Source: Thalassoglobus neptunius
GTDB taxonomy: Bacteria > Planctomycetota > Planctomycetia > Planctomycetales > Planctomycetaceae
Direction: 5' to 3'
DNA: 64,000 bases
Assembly (NCBI RefSeq): GCF_007859735.1
Contig: NZ_SIHI01000008.1
Location: 37,120 to 101,119 of the forward strand
Shown: positions 55,763 through 63,847 of the stretch, one piece after another
Layout of the letters: every line of letters begins with the position of its first letter
How positions within the stretch are numbered: the first letter of the stretch is position 1
Program-made: the position numbers and the translations under genes
Notes under the pieces: model-generated
What the model was told of the DNA's origin: nothing
Database searches by the model: none
Seen by the model: the letters and a program-made list of their open reading frames with translations, nothing else

Positions 55763-57979
55763 TCAAGTTGCCATTTTGTTGCGGTAACATTCGACGACAA
55801 TCCGCAGTGTCGTGTAGTCGATATTCTCTTCAAAGTGTTCGAAGAGATCCTTCAAGCGGGGAGATTTCAGTTCCTCAAGTGCAGATTCTACTGTGCTAAT
55901 GATTTCAGGACGCACCCATCGTTCCGCATCGGTCGTCTGCCGTGCGCGAAGATAGTCGACGAGGTATTTTTCAACGGTGGACGGTTGGCGGCCCAGTTCC
56001 TCGCAAACTTGCTCGATCGATTTTCCCTCGTCAAAGAGCGGGAAAACTCGAAGACTCGCCTGTGAGATGGGTCGACGGGACGGTTCAACATTTTGCCCCT
56101 CTTCGGAATCTTCAACGACCTCAGAAGGAGACGATTCCTGTTGCAGCGAGTTGCGAATCAGGCTCAAGAATTCTTCCCCGTATTGCTCGCACTTCTTGGT
56201 TCCAACGCCTGAGACTTCAAGGAACTCCTGTTCGGTTGTCGGAAGTTTCGATGCCATATCTTGCAAGGCAGCATCTCCGAAGATGAGATACGGAGCGACC
56301 GATTTCTCCCGTGCGATGCGAGTGCGGAGGATACGGAGTTCTTCAAAGAGTTCTACGGACCCGGCAGGGACGGTCGACTTCGATGACGTTTTTCGAGATG
56401 CCGAAGAGGAGCGTTTCGGAGTTGGCATCGAGAGCCTCGGTTCGACTTCCCCCCGCAGAAGTTTTCCGCCTTTTTCCGTGATCTTCAGGATTCCGAACTC
56501 TCCTGAAGTGCCGAGAAATCCCTGGCTGACAAGTTGGCCAATCCATGCTTTGATGGTCTCTTGAGATTTGTCGCGGAGAAGTCCATAGGTCGTCAGCTCA
56601 TCGTGTGCGTTCTGACGAATTCGGTCATCCGCCCGGCCCTGTAACACTCGAACGGTGTAGCTCGTGGCGAATTGTTCTCCCTGCCGATAGATCGAAGAGA
56701 GAATCATCTGAGAGTAGCGAAGCGAATCCGGTTCGAACTCTCGTCCGTCAGTGCAGTGATCGCATCCGGTCCCGCAGTCTTCCTGGAGTTCCTGTCCAAA
56801 ATGTTCCACCAAACTCCGGTGTCGGCAGTCGAGGGAATGGCAGAAATCGACGACGGTTTGCAGCGACTCAAGTGAAGCTTGTTGGAGAGTCGGCGGCTGG
56901 TCACTGAAAATTCTTTTCCAGGTTCGGGCGTCGTTGCCTCCGAAGAAGAGGTGGCATTCCGAGTTCAATCCGTCGCGCCCAGCCCGGCCTGTTTCCTGTT
57001 GATAGTTTTCGAGGGTTTTGGGAATTCCAATATGGATCACAAAGCGGACGTCGGGCTTGTCGATTCCCATTCCAAAGGCGACGGTCGCGACGATGATTTG
57101 AATTTCGTCTTTGATGAAGGCGTCCTGATTCGCCTGTCGTTGTGCGTCGTCCATTCCTGCATGGTACGCCGCAGCCCGATATCCCAGCGACTGAAGCTGA
57201 TCCGTCACACGTTCAACTTCTTTGCGGCTGATGCAGTAGATAACTCCCGCTCGTGATGGGAATTTCTCGATCACCCCTTGAACCTGTTCCAGCAAATTGT
57301 CTCGCTGGGCGATCCGATAGAAGAGATTCGGCCGATCGAAGTGGCCGATCAGAACTTCCGGTTCGTGAAGCCCGAGTTGTTCGATGATGTCTGCCCGCAC
57401 CCGGTTTGTTGCTGTGGCTGTGTAACCATGAAAACTGATTTCCGGAAACCATTCTCGCAGCGATTTGAGTTCTCGATAATGCGGGCGAAAGTCGTGTCCC
57501 CATTGGCTGACGCAGTGGGCTTCATCGACTGCGACAAACGACGGGTTTCCCGATTCAATCAACCGGGTGAGTTGGCCACGCGCCTGAATTCGTTCCGGGG
57601 CCAAATAGAGAAGTTTGATTTCTCTGCCTTTGATCTGGTCGGCAATTTCCCACTTCTCTTGAGCAGTGAGTGTGCTGTTGATAAAGGCTGCCGAGATTCC
57701 ATTCTCTCTGAGTGAGTCGACCTGATCTTTCATCAACGAGATCAAAGGTGAAATGACAATGGCCATCCCTTCGCGGCACATCGCAGGAGCCTGATAGCAG
57801 AGAGATTTCCCGCCACCGGTTGGAAGGACGACCAGCGAGTCACGGTCTGCGAGGACAGACTCCATTGCGGGCAACTGCAACTCGTGGAAGGAATCGTATC
57901 CCCAGTAGTCCTTGAGGACTTTCGCAAGCTGTTTGCGAGAGTGCAGTGCTTGATCAGATTTTGCCGCAGCGCGAGTCAT
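55763..57979 (-). CDS. recQ: RecQ-family ATP-dependent DNA helicase
   Basis: RecQ unwinds DNA 3' to 5' during recombination and repair. The 738-residue product has Walker A LPTGGGKSLCYQ (52-63), the DEAH box (152-155), motif III-type TATATNRVRADI, motif VI QETGRAGRDG, a zinc-binding region ending CGTGCDHC, a winged helix, and an HRDC domain at about 543-615 (LFEELRILRTRIAREKSVAP). A further C-terminal helix-turn-helix at about 640-715 (FDEGKSIEQVCEELGRQPST) is present, as in many planctomycete and Bacteroidetes RecQ proteins. It may be in one transcript with the acidic unknown downstream. Repeat copy B lies in its upstream region. Confidence 0.95.
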   Translation of the reverse strand: MTRAAAKSDQALHSRKQLAKVLKDYWGYDSFHELQLPAMESVLADRDSLVVLPTGGGKSLCYQAPAMCREGMAIVISPLISLMKDQVDSLRENGISAAFINSTLTAQEKWEIADQIKGREIKLLYLAPERIQARGQLTRLIESGNPSFVAVDEAHCVSQWGHDFRPHYRELKSLREWFPEISFHGYTATATNRVRADIIEQLGLHEPEVLIGHFDRPNLFYRIAQRDNLLEQVQGVIEKFPSRAGVIYCISRKEVERVTDQLQSLGYRAAAYHAGMDDAQRQANQDAFIKDEIQIIVATVAFGMGIDKPDVRFVIHIGIPKTLENYQQETGRAGRDGLNSECHLFFGGNDARTWKRIFSDQPPTLQQASLESLQTVVDFCHSLDCRHRSLVEHFGQELQEDCGTGCDHCTDGREFEPDSLRYSQMILSSIYRQGEQFATSYTVRVLQGRADDRIRQNAHDELTTYGLLRDKSQETIKAWIGQLVSQGFLGTSGEFGILKITEKGGKLLRGEVEPRLSMPTPKRSSSASRKTSSKSTVPAGSVELFEELRILRTRIAREKSVAPYLIFGDAALQDMASKLPTTEQEFLEVSGVGTKKCEQYGEEFLSLIRNSLQQESSPSEVVEDSEEGQNVEPSRRPISQASLRVFPLFDEGKSIEQVCEELGRQPSTVEKYLVDYLRARQTTDAERWVRPEIISTVESALEELKSPRLKDLFEHFEENIDYTTLRIVVECYRNKMAT

Positions 57980-58046
57980 CCGTGTCGCCTTGAAAACTTC
58001 CGGAAGTTTGAGTTCTGCGAGTCTTTAGAGCAAGTTGCTCTTTCCT

Positions 58047-58109
58047 GTGCACTCGCTTGAGCTTTTTCATCAGGTCAATGGCTGAGTTTGCTCGTGCGAG
58101 TGAGTGCAC
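58047..58109. repeat. 63-base intergenic element, copy B (best preserved)
   Basis: The ends are a perfect eight-base inverted repeat, GTGCACTC (58047-58054) and GAGTGCAC (58102-58109). The similarity to copy A on the opposite strand extends outside the core: 58030-58059 matches 61077-61106 at 29 of 30 bases, and the whole 58030-58115 aligns to 61021-61106. It is upstream of recQ. Confidence 0.8.
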
Positions 58110-58149
58110 ACCAAAACAGAAAATGATCTAGATAGAACTGGACTCGGGA

Positions 58150-58935
58150 TCAGTTGATTTGGTCGAGTGTCTCGTTGCTGTTGACCATTCCCTGTCCGAA
58201 TTCGCTGGCCCAGAGCGACGAGTCGTGCTGGACGAGTTGCAGTTTTCTCACGACATCCGGATCGCGGAGAATTTTGTCGGTCAGTTTTTCGCCGAGGTTG
58301 GTCTCCTCAAGTGCTGTCGAGAGACGGGCTGCCAACATCGCCCGTCCGAATTGTCGCTCATGCAGGAGTTGGTCAACCGCTTCATCATAGCTGGACGTCG
58401 CGAACATTTGATGGGGCGGGGCCACTTTTTCCAGAAGTTCCCTCGTCCACGTCGCGGGGTCACTGCTTCCGTAAAGACTCGGCCCCAAAACTGTCCGCAG
58501 GGCGCGATTTCTTCGATCGAGCCAATTGAGCAATGGCCAGATCAGGCAGGAAATAATGCCGAAGGAAGCACTGATCGCGAGGAGACGCAGTGTTTCGCGA
58601 TTCCATTCGCGAAGGCCCTCATAGAGTTCCAATGTGAGGAAAAGAAAGAACCCCGTGTTGCATAAAACGGGAACGACAGCCCATCGTCGAAGAAACGCTG
58701 CAACCACGAGGCCCACGGACCAGCGAATGGGAACTTGCAGGTAGTTGAACGATTGCCCGGTCGCCGATTTTCTGAAAATGTGGACTGTTTTGAGCGGAAC
58801 GACCGGGAGATGGGCGATGCAAAAGCACTCCACAGCATCGAAGTCTGTTGTGTCTCCGGAGCTGGAATATTTCCACGAAAGGTGTCCGCGAGCGTCGCAG
58901 ATTGATGTTCCGAATCCATGGACTGTTGTTGGCAT
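58150..58935 (-). CDS. Two-helix membrane protein of unknown function
   Basis: The N-terminal soluble part (DAVECFCIAHLPVVPLKTVH) resembles a short domain found in several planctomycete hypothetical proteins. Two hydrophobic segments follow at about 72-100 (WSVGLVVAAFLRRWAVVPVL, CNTGFFLFLTL) and about 118-136 (LLAISASFGIISCLIWPLL), then a mainly helical cytoplasmic tail of about 120 residues. No catalytic motif is visible. The family is not one I recognise. It lies between the frameshifted thioredoxin gene and recQ on the same strand. The start at 58935 is the only ATG near the conserved region. Confidence 0.55.
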   Translation of the reverse strand: MPTTVHGFGTSICDARGHLSWKYSSSGDTTDFDAVECFCIAHLPVVPLKTVHIFRKSATGQSFNYLQVPIRWSVGLVVAAFLRRWAVVPVLCNTGFFLFLTLELYEGLREWNRETLRLLAISASFGIISCLIWPLLNWLDRRNRALRTVLGPSLYGSSDPATWTRELLEKVAPPHQMFATSSYDEAVDQLLHERQFGRAMLAARLSTALEETNLGEKLTDKILRDPDVVRKLQLVQHDSSLWASEFGQGMVNSNETLDQIN

Positions 58936-58986
58936 TCTTCACATTCAATTCGAAACGCTCGAAGACTCGGATTCGTAGCGAATGGA

Positions 58987-59380
58987 TCACAGATAAGGAG
59001 AGACCCATTCGCTCAGTTCTTCCTGGGAAGCGTATCCGGTTCGCGATCGTTTGACACGTCCGTGATCGAAAAGGAAGACACGAGGAATCCCGGAAACACC
59101 GTAGTGCTTTGCTAGATGGGGTTTCTCGTCGACATTAATTTTGACGACGTGCAGCTTCCCGGAATAACGCGATTTCAGCCGGGCAAGTTTCCGGGTCCAT
59201 GGCGACACACGGAGGGCACCAGTCGGCACCGAATTTGACGAGGACAGGTTCGTCCTGATCGACGACTCGCGCCTGAAACCAGTAGTCGTCTGGTGGGGAC
59301 ATCATCGCATTCCGGAGTGGAATGAATGCGAGTGCCAACAGAAATCCTGCAATTCCAAGGAGCGGTTTCACTGTGTTCAT
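58987..59380 (-). pseudogene. Membrane-anchored thioredoxin, disrupted by a one-base frameshift
   Basis: The first 61 residues from the ATG at 59380 give an N-terminal anchor (LLGIAGFLLALAFIPLRNAM), then VLVKFGADWCPPCVAMDPE with the active-site WCPPC. The frame is then lost. Removing one base of the AAA run on the minus strand (59188-59190 on the plus strand) restores LARLKSRYSGKLHVVKINVD, SGIPRVFLFDHGRVKRS and the C-terminus at 58987, exactly as a thioredoxin fold requires. The result would be a periplasmic thioredoxin of about 130 residues. A sequencing error, a true mutation and programmed +1 shifting are all possible. I think one of the first two is most likely. Confidence 0.8.
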
Positions 59381-59399
59381 TGTGGGATGCCGGTGAACG

Positions 59400-59427
59400 A
59401 GGTTGGGTGATGGATTCGCCCCAACCT
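59400..59427. repeat. Inverted repeat AGGTTGGG...CCCAACCT
   Basis: The perfect eight-base arms 59400-59407 and 59420-59427 enclose a 12-base loop. Position is 20 bases before the thioredoxin start and 130 after the PQQ-protein stop, so it may end the PQQ-protein message or act in the thioredoxin leader. The sequence resembles dispersed GTAGGTTGGG-type elements I remember from other bacterial genomes. Confidence 0.45.
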
Positions 59428-59554
59428 ACGGTTCACTGACAACGCAGGATCACGTTAATGAGTTGTCGTTCCCGGTCGACTGCAAATCGAACAGAACCTT
59501 TTCCGGTTTTGCCAATTGTTCGGATTGCGAGTCCCGGGGCGTTCATCGAGTCGC

Positions 59555-60844
59555 TCAGTTCTTGACCACTTTTTTGGCCGAGCCGCCGATGCAGTAGAGG
59601 TGATCGAATGTTCGAATCAGAATTTGCCCATCTGTGAAGACGGGAGTCGAGACGATGAATTCGTCATCTCCGAGCTCATTCGTCGCGATGATCTTTTTGC
59701 GATCGGTATCAACCACAAATGTGACGGCGTCTTCGCGGACCAGATACAACCGGTTGCCAGCGAGGATCGGAGACGAACTGAATTTGAGGCGATGCTTGGG
59801 CGTTTCGACTTTCCAGAGTTCTTCGCCTGACTCGGCGTCGATACAGCCGACTTGCCCTTTGTCTGTGCACAGAAAGACTTTGCCGTCGATCGCGGCAGGC
59901 GTCGGGACGTCAGATGAAAAATCCTTCTTCGTCCAGAGGACGTGTGATTCCGTCACGTTTCCGCTTCCACCCATGCGGATTGCAGTGAGTGTGGCTCCTC
60001 GGGCGTAAGGGGCAATGACGATCCCGTTGGTAATCACTGGTGAAGCAATGGAACGGAAGAACCGTTCCTGTTCGGGATTCAATGTTCCGACACGCCACAG
60101 CTCTTCACCGTTCTGTGCAGAGTGGCAGGTGACGAAGTCGGCCCCGAGAACCACGATTTGTTCCTGTCCCTCGAATTCCGTCACGACTGGAGTTGAGTAG
60201 CTTTGCGCTGCTTCTTCAGGGGCTCCCAATTCGCGATCGACTTTCCAGACTTCTTCACCCGTCTTTTTGTCGAAAGCTGCGAGATAAGAAGGGGAGGGCG
60301 GACTTTGCATGCAGGCGATAACGACGTTGTCTTCGGTGAGAACCGGAGATGTTCCGAGATCCCACCAGAGAGTGTCTTCACCATAGGCAGCTTGAAGGTT
60401 TTTCTTCCAGACAACTTCCCCCTCAAGGTTGAGTGCTGCGAAGTCGCCGTTCTTGTAATAGACGAAAACAAGTTCTCCGTCGGTAACTGGAGAAGGGTTG
60501 CTGGCGCTGGCTTTCTTATGTTTTCCGGCTTTGGCTTCCCCGAGCGTTTGTTGCCACAGGATCTCTCCTTGACGGTTCAAGCAGAGCAGGCCGTTTTTCT
60601 CGTCGATCGTACAAGAGACGAAGATTCGGTCTCCCAGCACGATTGGAGTGGAACCACTTCGGCTTGGCAGGCTGATGCTCCAGGCGAGGTTCTCCTCGTC
60701 GGACCATTCGACGGCATAGTTTCCGCTGTCGACGGTTCCGTCGATTCCGGGGCCGCGCCAGTTTGTCCAGTCTTCCGCAATGACTGCGGTGCTGAGCAAT
60801 AAGGGAAACGCAAAGAGGGAGAGAGCTATTGAAGGTGTTCGCAT
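59555..60844 (-). CDS. Secreted PQQ-like beta-propeller protein
   Basis: A signal peptide (SIALSLFAFPLLLSTAVIA) precedes a 400-residue propeller with the Trp-rich repeated blades of the BamB/quinoprotein type: WTNWRGPGIDG, LLCLNRQGEILWQQTL, FAALNLEGEVVWKKNL, LAAFDKKTGEEVWKVD, CHSAQNGEELWRVG and CIDAESGEELWKVE. No PQQ-binding residues or catalytic Asp can be assigned, so it may be a scaffold rather than a dehydrogenase. GGAG six bases before the ATG at 60844 sets the start. A longer start at 60883 adds 13 residues before the signal peptide. Confidence 0.8.
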   Translation of the reverse strand: MRTPSIALSLFAFPLLLSTAVIAEDWTNWRGPGIDGTVDSGNYAVEWSDEENLAWSISLPSRSGSTPIVLGDRIFVSCTIDEKNGLLCLNRQGEILWQQTLGEAKAGKHKKASASNPSPVTDGELVFVYYKNGDFAALNLEGEVVWKKNLQAAYGEDTLWWDLGTSPVLTEDNVVIACMQSPPSPSYLAAFDKKTGEEVWKVDRELGAPEEAAQSYSTPVVTEFEGQEQIVVLGADFVTCHSAQNGEELWRVGTLNPEQERFFRSIASPVITNGIVIAPYARGATLTAIRMGGSGNVTESHVLWTKKDFSSDVPTPAAIDGKVFLCTDKGQVGCIDAESGEELWKVETPKHRLKFSSSPILAGNRLYLVREDAVTFVVDTDRKKIIATNELGDDEFIVSTPVFTDGQILIRTFDHLYCIGGSAKKVVKN

Positions 60845-61026
60845 GGAAACTCCGGGAGTCAATCTGTCGGTCAAAAAGTTCATCAGTGGAACAGATCAAC
60901 AATTATGATTGAGTCGGCCGCAATTGAAAAGGTGATCGGGCCTGTGGATTCTCAATCTTCAGGGCCCGAAGCAGAAAGTTACCCTGTCAGCATCGCGAAA
61001 TCGGGCCAGAACATTCTCAATTTGGT

Positions 61027-61089
61027 TTCCACTGACTCGCACCCGCAAACTCAACTTTCGGATGAGTGAGACCGCACAAGCGAGTGCAC
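61027..61089. repeat. 63-base intergenic element, copy A
   Basis: The right end is GAGTGCAC (61082-61089) and the left end is a degraded TTCCACTG. It matches copy B in reverse orientation, including the flank to 61106. It lies just after the stop of the XerD-type gene, between that gene and the PQQ protein. Confidence 0.75.
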
Positions 61090-61107
61090 AGGACAGAGCA
61101 ACTTGCA

Positions 61108-62055
61108 CTATCCGCGTGGATGGCACTTTGTGTGAATTGACTTTAGACGACTGTGTTCCACTTGCGTGTAGATTTGAGTCGTTCGGATGCTGGCGTGCCC
61201 GAGCATCTCCTGCAGTGCACGAATCTCTGCTCCCCCGGCGAGCATATGAGTTGCGAAGCTGTGCCGGAGCGTATGCGGACTGATCTTGTCGCTGCACCCG
61301 ATTCGTTTCGCGTACTTCTTCACGACGTGCCAGATCATAATCCGCGTCACTCCCCGTCCGGTGCGAGTGACGAACAGATCGTCAGCGTCTCGTCGACGGA
61401 TCAATTGAGGACGTTCCTTATGAAGGTAATCGTCCAGCGCCTTGCGGGCGACGGGATTCAGATTGACGATGCGTTCCTTGTTTCCTTTTCCGAGGCACCG
61501 GCAATAGTTTTCTTCGAGTCTCAAGTCTCTCAACTGCATCCCGGCAACTTCAGATGCACGGCAACCAGTCGCGTAAAGAACAGTGAGAATGGCCCGGTCG
61601 CGTTTGGGGAAGCTGTCTTCCCATGATGGAGCATCGAGAAGTCGGTCAACCATTTCCGGGCTGAGGACAGTCGGAAGATATTGCCAAAGCTTCGGCGAAG
61701 ACATCAAGTCGACGGTGCTCTCAGCGACGACTCCTTCCAGCACCAGATAGCGGAAGAACATTTTGATCGCGACAAGCCGGCGAGAAATAGTCGTCGGCTT
61801 CAGATTGCGTTCATGGAGAGCTTGCAGGAATTGCGAGAGAGCATTGAGATCGACGTCGAGGACTGATCCAACGTGCGAGTTGTTCATCCAGGTGACGAAC
61901 TGCTCGATGTCATTTTTATACGCCTTCACCGTGTTCAGCGACATTCCGCATTCAGCCTGCAGATACGAGAGAAACGCATCGACAAACTGGGAAGGATGGA
62001 GGTGATGTTCCACCGAACTCGGAGCGGATTGTTGGGGACGGCGACGAGGAGGCAT
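61108..62055 (-). CDS. xerD: Tyrosine recombinase, XerC/XerD type
   Basis: The 315-residue protein has an N-terminal SAM-like core-binding domain (FLSYLQAECGMSLNTVKAYK) and a catalytic domain. All catalytic residues are present: Arg166 in ATGCRASEV, Lys190 or 193 in GKGNKER, His261 and Arg264 in HTLRHSFATHML, His287 in MLGHASIRTT and Tyr296 in QIYTQV. The length and the closeness to XerD suggest the chromosome dimer resolution enzyme rather than a phage integrase. No element ends or attachment duplications were seen next to it. The ATG at 62055 gives 20 residues before the core domain. Confidence 0.92.
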   Translation of the reverse strand: MPPRRRPQQSAPSSVEHHLHPSQFVDAFLSYLQAECGMSLNTVKAYKNDIEQFVTWMNNSHVGSVLDVDLNALSQFLQALHERNLKPTTISRRLVAIKMFFRYLVLEGVVAESTVDLMSSPKLWQYLPTVLSPEMVDRLLDAPSWEDSFPKRDRAILTVLYATGCRASEVAGMQLRDLRLEENYCRCLGKGNKERIVNLNPVARKALDDYLHKERPQLIRRRDADDLFVTRTGRGVTRIMIWHVVKKYAKRIGCSDKISPHTLRHSFATHMLAGGAEIRALQEMLGHASIRTTQIYTQVEHSRLKSIHTKCHPRG

Positions 62056-62340
62056 ATCAAATGTCTGGGGAAGAAGTTTCCTTGACGACGAGTTTCACTG
62101 AAATTCCTGGGGCACGTTGTGAACGCCCCTGCGGAATACCTCGACTCGATGTGTGGCGGTGGTCCACGATCTCTTTCGGAACTGTTAAAGTCAGCCACAC
62201 GAGAGGTGTTGCACTGCCTGTTCACACTGTCAGGACGCATTCGACGCCGAAGCGGTTCTGTCTTTCTGCAGTGCGCATGCCCTCTTCGGGAAAGTTCTCG
62301 GAACTTCAACGTGTCCTGCTTCTCGCGACGATTACAGCGG

Positions 62341-62904
62341 TCAGACAAACGTGGAAGAAAAGGCGATCAGGAGCATTAAGCCACCGCAGACAACTCTAGG
62401 AAGAATCTTGATCTGTTCTTCCGTGAGGAATCGCGTCAGAAGTCGCTTCTCGACTTGATCGGCGGAATCACGAATCGGCGCTGTCGGAGTGATGACAGAG
62501 CCCAGCCACGCACCTCCTGCCGCACCCGCGACAGCTCCCAGAACGGCAAGCATGGAACCGATGATGGGAACAGCCATTCCGGCAATCACACACGTCAAAC
62601 TTCCAAGACCAGCGCCGACGAGGATTCGGCTGCGGCTGGTCATGTCTTTCGTGGCCCGGAAGAGGGAATGTCGTCGAATGGCGAAATTGAATGAGTCTCC
62701 GAGCACAGCCAGCAGGCCGATCAGACAAATGGCAAACCAGCCTAATCCAAGCCCACTCGGTCGGGCTGGCAACAGCGACATAAACAGAAGGCAGTTTGCG
62801 AAAATGATCCAGTGCCCTGCCAGACGGTAGAAAATCCCCGCCCAGGCAATGAGATTGGCGATGAGGAGAACTATCGCCGACAGATAATAGATCCAGTCAC
62901 TCAT
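62341..62904 (-). CDS. DUF456-family membrane protein
   Basis: Four to five hydrophobic segments fill the 187 residues (IYYLSAIVLLIANLIAWAGI, GLGWFAICLIGLLAVLGD, ILVGAGLGSLTCVIAGMAVP, IIGSMLAVLGAVAGAAGGAW). The glycine-rich block and layout fit DUF456, a small family of unknown function with glycine-zipper features. GGGAGAG before the ATG at 62904 sets the start. A longer frame to 62982 exists but has no family support. It stands upstream of xerD on the same strand, 285 bases from it. Confidence 0.65.
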   Translation of the reverse strand: MSDWIYYLSAIVLLIANLIAWAGIFYRLAGHWIIFANCLLFMSLLPARPSGLGLGWFAICLIGLLAVLGDSFNFAIRRHSLFRATKDMTSRSRILVGAGLGSLTCVIAGMAVPIIGSMLAVLGAVAGAAGGAWLGSVITPTAPIRDSADQVEKRLLTRFLTEEQIKILPRVVCGGLMLLIAFSSTFV

Positions 62905-63084
62905 CGTCTCTCCCGTTTCTCTGGAATCGTCCACCGGGAGGATTGTGCTGTTTTCTTTCTTGTCCGAAACTCGAATTCGCATCCAAAAATAAAAGCGACG
63001 GCATCGAGATCGACGCGGGACAAATTTGCTCGTTGGCGGTTTGTCGAGTGAAGAATTGCTTTCTTGAAGAGAGAAGTGTTGGGA

Positions 63085-63837
63085 ATGGAACGACAGAATG
63101 AATCCGAGGAGAGAAGCGATCAGCCATCGGCATTCCCTCGGTTGTCCTCAGACTTGCAATCGCTTCCGGAGATTCCGGGCGGATGGCAAGACCGAAAGTT
63201 TGACGTCTCAGGAACAACACTTGAAGTTTTGTGTCCTTCACAACCGGATCTCTTCCTGGATGACGATGAAGTTTTAAAGGCCAATGAGCAAAACGGCTAT
63301 ACACCGTATTGGGCGTTTCTGTGGCCCTCTTCGATTACAATGAGTCAGTTGATGTCGCAAGCGCCATGGGCACCTGGAACACAGGTTCTTGAGCTTGGAT
63401 CGGGAATTGGTCTTGTGGGGTTGGCGGGCTTGGCGCGAGGAGATCGCGTGACCTTCAGCGACTATGATCCAACCTCGTTGCATCTGTGTCGCATGAATGC
63501 CGTTCGCAACGGGTTTTCAGACCCTGCGACGCTTCAATTGGATTGGCGGGAACCGATTGCCGAGACGTTTGATGCCATCGTCGGTTGTGAAGTCACGTAT
63601 GATGCCCCGTTGCATGGTGTCATCCTGAACTTGCTCTCCCTGATGCTCTCTGAAAATGGGGTCTGCTGGCTCGGCGATCCCGGACGATATCAGTCTGAGA
63701 AATTCTATCAATTGGCCCAGAGTCAAGGATTCTCAATTCGGGTCTTCGACTCGAAACTGAATGAACTTGAACAGCCAGAATCCAACGATTTTCAGATCAT
63801 GGAACTGCGTCGATCATCGACCGCACAGAAGTCATGA
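63085..63837 (+). CDS. Class I SAM-dependent methyltransferase (METTL/NNMT-like)
   Basis: The SAM motif I is VLELGSGIGLVGLAGLARG at about residues 102-120, followed by an acidic strand end (VTFSDYDPTSL) and motif IV-like FDAIVGCEVTYDAPLH. An upstream block, PYWAFLWPSSITMSQ, matches the (D/E)xxYWAxLWPS pattern of lysine-type/METTL methyltransferases. The acceptor is unknown. The ATG at 63085 is used. A TTG at 63064 would add seven residues. The insertion sequence begins within ten bases of the stop, so the gene is intact but has lost its natural downstream region. Confidence 0.75.
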   Translation: MERQNESEERSDQPSAFPRLSSDLQSLPEIPGGWQDRKFDVSGTTLEVLCPSQPDLFLDDDEVLKANEQNGYTPYWAFLWPSSITMSQLMSQAPWAPGTQVLELGSGIGLVGLAGLARGDRVTFSDYDPTSLHLCRMNAVRNGFSDPATLQLDWREPIAETFDAIVGCEVTYDAPLHGVILNLLSLMLSENGVCWLGDPGRYQSEKFYQLAQSQGFSIRVFDSKLNELEQPESNDFQIMELRRSSTAQKS

Positions 63838-63847
63838 GAACGAGTTA

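Noticed and set aside
55763..62055. RecQ and tyrosine recombinase within 7 kb as a possible defence or integrative element
   Set aside because: Both are standard housekeeping types (RecQ with HRDC, XerD with all catalytic residues), with unrelated genes in between and no element ends or attachment duplications.
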